Shown here: piece by piece, positions 60,607-64,000 of the stretch | How positions within the stretch are numbered: the stretch's first letter is position 1 | Layout: every line of letters starts with the position of its first letter | Assembly: GCA_021791875.1 (NCBI GenBank) | Contig: JAJYVU010000002.1 | Coordinates: 1 to 64,000, forward strand | Reading direction: 5' to 3' | Length of the DNA stretch: 64,000 nt | DNA from: Acidobacteriota bacterium | GTDB taxonomy: Bacteria; Acidobacteriota; Terriglobia; Terriglobales; Acidobacteriaceae | The notes under the pieces: model-generated | The model's input: the letters and a program-made list of their open reading frames with translations, nothing else | Database searches by the model: none | What the model was told of the DNA's origin: nothing | Position numbers and translations under genes: made by a program

Positions 60607-62144
60607 TGCTTGCGTGGACGATCTATCTATCCTTTGCCGGCGCTGCCGCCGTGCTGCTGACCCCGAAGAGCAAACCGCAAGTGACGCGCGTAGTGGCGCT
60701 GCTGGCCGCACTGGCCGGGTTTGGGCTGGCGATTGCGGGGACGATTGCCTACGAGCCTGGGTCGATTGTGACGGTGGCGCAGGTGCCGTGGATCCCGCAG
60801 CTTGGGATTCAATATCACCTGGCGGCAGACGGCATCAGCCTGGTGTTGCTGTTGCTAACGGGTATCGCGGCGACGGCGGGCATCCTGTTCTCGTGGAATA
60901 TTGAAAACCGTGTACGAGAGTTCTTCGCCTTCTACCTGGCGCTGATTGGCGGCGTGTACGGGGTGTTTCTGAGCTTCGATCTGTTTCTGCTCTTCGTGTT
61001 TTATGAAGTTGCGATCATTCCGAAGTACTTCCTGATTGCGATCTGGGGTTCGGCGCCAAATGGCGATACCAGCAAGCGCACTTATGCAGCGATGAAGCTG
61101 GCGCTGTACTCGTTTGCAGGGAGCGCCCTGGTGCTGGCGGGAATTCTGGCGGCGTGGGTGGTTTCCGGCGCGAAGACTTTCGACATGCAGGTGCTGGCGA
61201 AGTATCCGTTCCCGGTGCACTTCCAGATGTGGGCGTTCCCGCTGGTGTTTGTGGGCTTTGCGGTGCTGGCCGGTTTGTGGCCGTTCCACACATGGGCACC
61301 CACCGGCCATGCGGCAGCTCCCACGGCGGCGTCGATGCTGCTGGCGGGCGTGGTGATGAAGCTGGGCGCTTACGGCTGTTTGCGTGTGGCGATGATGCTG
61401 TTCCCAGCCGGACTCGGGGCGTGGGGATTCCACGTGCTCGGATTTGGCTCATGGCGGGATGTTTTCGCGCTGCTGGCGCTGGTGGGGATTGTGTACGGCG
61501 CAAGCGTGGCGCTTGTGCAGCAGGATTTCAAATTTGTGATTGGGTACTCCAGCGTGAGCCACATGGGGTTTGTGTTGCTCGGTCTGATGACTCTGAGCCA
61601 GATTGGCCTGGACGGCGCAGTGTTGCAGATGTTTTCGCACGGTGTGATTGCGGGCCTGCTCTTCGCCGTGGTGGGGCGGATGGTGTACGACCGCACGCAC
61701 ACGCGCGACCTGAAGATATTGAGCACCATGCATCTGGGACGAACGCTGCCGTTTGTGGCAGTGGTGTTTACGCTGGCGGCGATGGCTTCGATCGGGATGC
61801 CGGGCTTCAGCGGGTTCATTGCAGAGTTTCAGGTGATTGTGGGCGTGTGGCACACGATGCCGTGGATGGTGTTCGTGGTGGGCTTCGGAATCCTGGTGGG
61901 CATTGGCTTCACGTGGCGCGCACTGACGCGAGCGTTCTTCAGCGACGGGAAGCGCGCCACCGCGGCCGGTCCTCCGGAGCATGGTCCGCTGGCGGCCGTG
62001 ACATGGCCGGAGCGATGCGGCTCGCTGCTGCTGCTGGCCGCGACGGTCACGGTTGGTTTGTATCCCCAGATTCTTATGAATTTGATATTGCCGAGCCTTA
62101 ACTCACCGTTGTTTGCGGCCCTGAGAAACGGAGGCTGGCGATGA
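60606..62144 (+). CDS. nuoM: NADH-quinone oxidoreductase subunit M, second copy (NuoM2)
   Basis: A second NuoM of 512 residues. It has YHLAADGISLVLLLLTGIAATAGILFSW, the glutamate segment FVFYEVAIIPKYFLIAIWG, the channel region LAGLWPFHTWAPTGHAAAPTAASMLLAGVVMKLGAYGCLRVAMMLFP, and IGYSSVSHMGFVLLGLMTLS. The conserved Glu, the central Lys (VVMKLG) and the H of PFHTW are retained, so it should be an active pumping unit and not a degenerate copy. Gene overlaps of 1 and 4 bases on each side show it belongs to the operon. Confidence 0.92.
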   Translation: MLAWTIYLSFAGAAAVLLTPKSKPQVTRVVALLAALAGFGLAIAGTIAYEPGSIVTVAQVPWIPQLGIQYHLAADGISLVLLLLTGIAATAGILFSWNIENRVREFFAFYLALIGGVYGVFLSFDLFLLFVFYEVAIIPKYFLIAIWGSAPNGDTSKRTYAAMKLALYSFAGSALVLAGILAAWVVSGAKTFDMQVLAKYPFPVHFQMWAFPLVFVGFAVLAGLWPFHTWAPTGHAAAPTAASMLLAGVVMKLGAYGCLRVAMMLFPAGLGAWGFHVLGFGSWRDVFALLALVGIVYGASVALVQQDFKFVIGYSSVSHMGFVLLGLMTLSQIGLDGAVLQMFSHGVIAGLLFAVVGRMVYDRTHTRDLKILSTMHLGRTLPFVAVVFTLAAMASIGMPGFSGFIAEFQVIVGVWHTMPWMVFVVGFGILVGIGFTWRALTRAFFSDGKRATAAGPPEHGPLAAVTWPERCGSLLLLAATVTVGLYPQILMNLILPSLNSPLFAALRNGGWR

Positions 62145-63643
62145 GCGCGGTCAGCTATTCGCAACTCGTATGGGTCACGCTGCCGGAAATTGCGCTGGTC
62201 GTAGCCGCGCTTGCCGTGCTGGCCTGCGATGGGACGGTGCTGCGCGGGGCGGCGATCGCGCGTCGCAGAGGCGTGGCCGCGCTGCTGGCGTGCGTGGGCT
62301 CCGTTGCGGCGATGCTGCTGGTCGGGAGTGGTCCGGCATCCTTCCATTTGCCGGACGGCATGCTGGTGATGGACGGGCGGACGCGGGTGGTGCAGGTGGC
62401 GCTGCTGGTACTGACCATCCTGACGGTGCTGCTTTCCGAGGCGATGCTGACGCCGGCAGCCGAGGGGGTGGCTGGCGGAAAGACGGCATTCACGCACCAC
62501 ATTGGTGAATATTTTGCGCTGCTGCTATTTGCAACCGTGGCAGTGCTGTTTCTGGTAAGCACGCAGAATTTTCTGCTGATCTTTCTCGCACTCGAGTTTT
62601 TGAGCCTAGTGCTTTACATCCTCACCGGCTTTGACAAGCAAAGCCAGCTTTCGACCGAGGCGGCGCTGAAATATTTCCTATTCGGGGGGATTTCGGCGGC
62701 ATTTCTGCTGTTTGGCATCAGCCTGATCTACGGGCTGTCGGGCTCGATCGATCTCTCGCAGATTGCCGTGGCGGCGCTGCAGCCTGATCCTCTGTGGATG
62801 ATTGCCATCGTCATGGTGGTGGTCGGTTTTGGATTCAAAGTGGCGGCAGCGCCGTTCCACCTGTGGGCTCCGGATGCTTATCAGGGCGCCCCAACAATCA
62901 GCGCGGGTTTTGTCTCGTCGAGCTCGAAGGTCGCCAGTTTCTTCATCTTTGCGCAGGTGCTCACGCTTGGTGTGTTCGGCGCCGCGGGAAGTGGAATGTG
63001 GCATGGCGCCGCACCGGGATGGGTGCCGGTGCTGTGCGTGGTAGCGGCGTTATCGCTGTTGCTGGGTAACCTTGCCGCGCTTGTGCAGACCAGCCTGCGC
63101 AGGTTGCTTGCCTACTCGGCGATTGGGCATGCGGGATATTTGTTGCTGGCCATTATTGCGCACACGCCGCAGAGCACCTCCGCGCTGCTTTACTATGTCT
63201 TTACGTATGCGCTCACCGTTCTGGGCGCGTTCGGTGTGCTCGCGGCGCTTGAGGCGCAAGGGATTGACCGCATCGCGGATGTGGCCGGGCTCAGCCGGCG
63301 GGCGCCATTCCTTTCGGCGTGCATGCTGGTCTTTCTGCTTTCGCTGGCGGGGATTCCGCCGCTGGCCGGATTCTTCGGCAAGTTCTGGTTGTTTGGTACG
63401 GCGCTCAATGCGGCTCCGCAACTGGGGCTGTTCTGGCTGGTGATGCTGGCGATTCTGATGAGCGTTGTAGCGCTGGTCTACTACCTACGGGTGCTGAAGC
63501 AGATCTTCGTAGCGGATGTGCCCGCGAACGCAGGCGCGATTCACAGCGGGCTGGTCACGCGCGTGACGCTGGGCGTGATGGCCGCTGCTACAGTGGTTCT
63601 CGGTTGCGATCCGGGACTGCTGATTCGATGGGTTGTGAGGTAA
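62141..63643 (+). CDS. nuoN: NADH-quinone oxidoreductase subunit N (NuoN)
   Basis: A third-type antiporter-like subunit of 500 residues. Landmarks are LEFLSLVLYILTGFDKQSQLSTEAALKYFLFGGISAAFLLFGISLIYG, FKVAAAPFHLWAPDAYQGAPTISAGFVSSSSKVASFF and LLAYSAIGHAGYLLLAII, with the conserved Glu/Lys positions in place. It is the last gene of the operon. Its 3' end overlaps, tail to tail, the minus-strand gene at 63588 by 56 bases. Confidence 0.94.
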   Translation: MSAVSYSQLVWVTLPEIALVVAALAVLACDGTVLRGAAIARRRGVAALLACVGSVAAMLLVGSGPASFHLPDGMLVMDGRTRVVQVALLVLTILTVLLSEAMLTPAAEGVAGGKTAFTHHIGEYFALLLFATVAVLFLVSTQNFLLIFLALEFLSLVLYILTGFDKQSQLSTEAALKYFLFGGISAAFLLFGISLIYGLSGSIDLSQIAVAALQPDPLWMIAIVMVVVGFGFKVAAAPFHLWAPDAYQGAPTISAGFVSSSSKVASFFIFAQVLTLGVFGAAGSGMWHGAAPGWVPVLCVVAALSLLLGNLAALVQTSLRRLLAYSAIGHAGYLLLAIIAHTPQSTSALLYYVFTYALTVLGAFGVLAALEAQGIDRIADVAGLSRRAPFLSACMLVFLLSLAGIPPLAGFFGKFWLFGTALNAAPQLGLFWLVMLAILMSVVALVYYLRVLKQIFVADVPANAGAIHSGLVTRVTLGVMAAATVVLGCDPGLLIRWVVR

Positions 63644-64000
63644 GGCGCGCGGTCAGATTGAGGCGAACGCGGAGCATAATGGCAAGATGAATGGCGATGG
63701 CAATCGCCAGCCCAAGCGAGTTATATACCACCGAGGCATCCGCTCGATTCAGCAGGAACCAAGCGTATCCGCCCACCGGCAGAAACAGGATCACGGCGGT
63801 GATGGTTCCCGGATTGTAGCGGCGCATGAGGATTGCCTGAAGAATGTGGACGACAGCGTTCACCAGAACCAGGTAGATTGCGACATAGCCGTAGCCCGAA
63901 TTGATTGTGGCCGCGAGCCAAAGGGAGAGGGTGATCACTCCCCAGACTCCGGGCACGTTGATGAGAAACACGTCGAGGCGCGACAGTGCCTGGCGATCGT
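63588..64000 (-). CDS. HXXEE-domain-like membrane protein, N-terminus outside window
   Basis: The frame is open from the right edge to a stop at 63588, giving at least 137 residues; the start is outside. A GTG at 63971 is possible but the frame continues upstream in sense (DRQALSRLDVFLINV). Hydrophobic helices (YVAIYLVLVNAVVHILQAIL, GTITAVILFLPVGGYAWFLL, LGLAIAIAIHLAIML) and the motif NAVVHILQAILMRRYNPGTITAVILFLP match the C-terminal half of HXXEE-type proteins (H near an N-x-YNPG-x2-TA). The C-terminal ~30 residues overlap the nuoN coding region. Function is unknown. Confidence 0.6.
   Translation of the reverse strand, partial: DRQALSRLDVFLINVPGVWGVITLSLWLAATINSGYGYVAIYLVLVNAVVHILQAILMRRYNPGTITAVILFLPVGGYAWFLLNRADASVVYNSLGLAIAIAIHLAIMLRVRLNLTARLTSQPIESAVPDRNREPL

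Noticed and set aside
1-64000. CRISPR arrays, insertion sequences and rRNA genes
   Set aside because: No regularly spaced repeats, no transposase-like protein and no rRNA sequence were seen; the only mobile signals are the integrase region and the palindromic element.

Overview
The window looks like a chromosomal segment of an Acidobacteriota member, probably near the Terriglobia/Acidobacteriaceae. I infer this from very large TonB-dependent receptors that carry an N-terminal carboxypeptidase-regulatory-like domain and have no SusD partner, a CRTAC1/ASPIC-UnbV protein next to a TPR protein, moderately high GC, and frequent GTG/TTG starts. No database search was possible, so this placement rests on gene content.

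Layout. Positions 1-3516 are the end of an integrated element: two divergent HTH regulators around a dyad-rich promoter region, a ParB-type HTH protein, an excisionase-like protein and a tyrosine recombinase that abuts the 3' end of tRNA-Val(GAC). Positions 3683-10916 are housekeeping: pgsA-like, a 117-bp palindromic element, an unlisted 51-residue zinc-ribbon gene, then a complete ISC iron-sulfur operon (iscR-iscS-iscU-iscA-hscB-hscA-fdx-iscX) whose promoter contains an IscR-type site. Positions 10955-13083 encode a histidine kinase/response regulator pair on the minus strand. Positions 13544-24039 hold a secreted glycine-rich protein, a TonB receptor behind a hairpin-rich leader, a TPR protein, a CRTAC1 protein and a pectate-lyase-fold/beta-propeller protein. 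Positions 24103-30498 are mixed envelope and hypothetical genes (YraN, DUF1440-like, exported proteins, a flippase-like membrane protein, a lytic transglycosylase and a HAD phosphatase).

Positions 30750-31704 hold two tandem paralogous small membrane proteins, each behind a sigma-54-type promoter; this is the least explained system in the window. Positions 31766-40930 form a fructan/sucrose utilisation locus: fructokinase, an AraR-type GntR/LacI hybrid regulator, a second TonB receptor, a GH32 hydrolase and a sugar porter, with dyads in the promoter regions. Positions 41250-44412 are pstS-pstC-pstA without pstB. A glycoside-hydrolase-like protein, tRNA-Cys, a 1-Cys peroxiredoxin, a PhzF-like protein, a lone receiver, a lone LolD-like ATPase, tRNA-Gly and a second tRNA-Cys follow.

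Positions 51147-63643 are a tightly packed complex I operon, nuoABCDIHJKLMMN. It lacks nuoE, nuoF and nuoG and encodes two tandem NuoM subunits plus a NuoL with an apparently lengthened C-terminal lateral-helix region. That predicts an enzyme with four antiporter-like pumping subunits and no NADH module encoded here. A partial HXXEE-like gene runs off the right edge.
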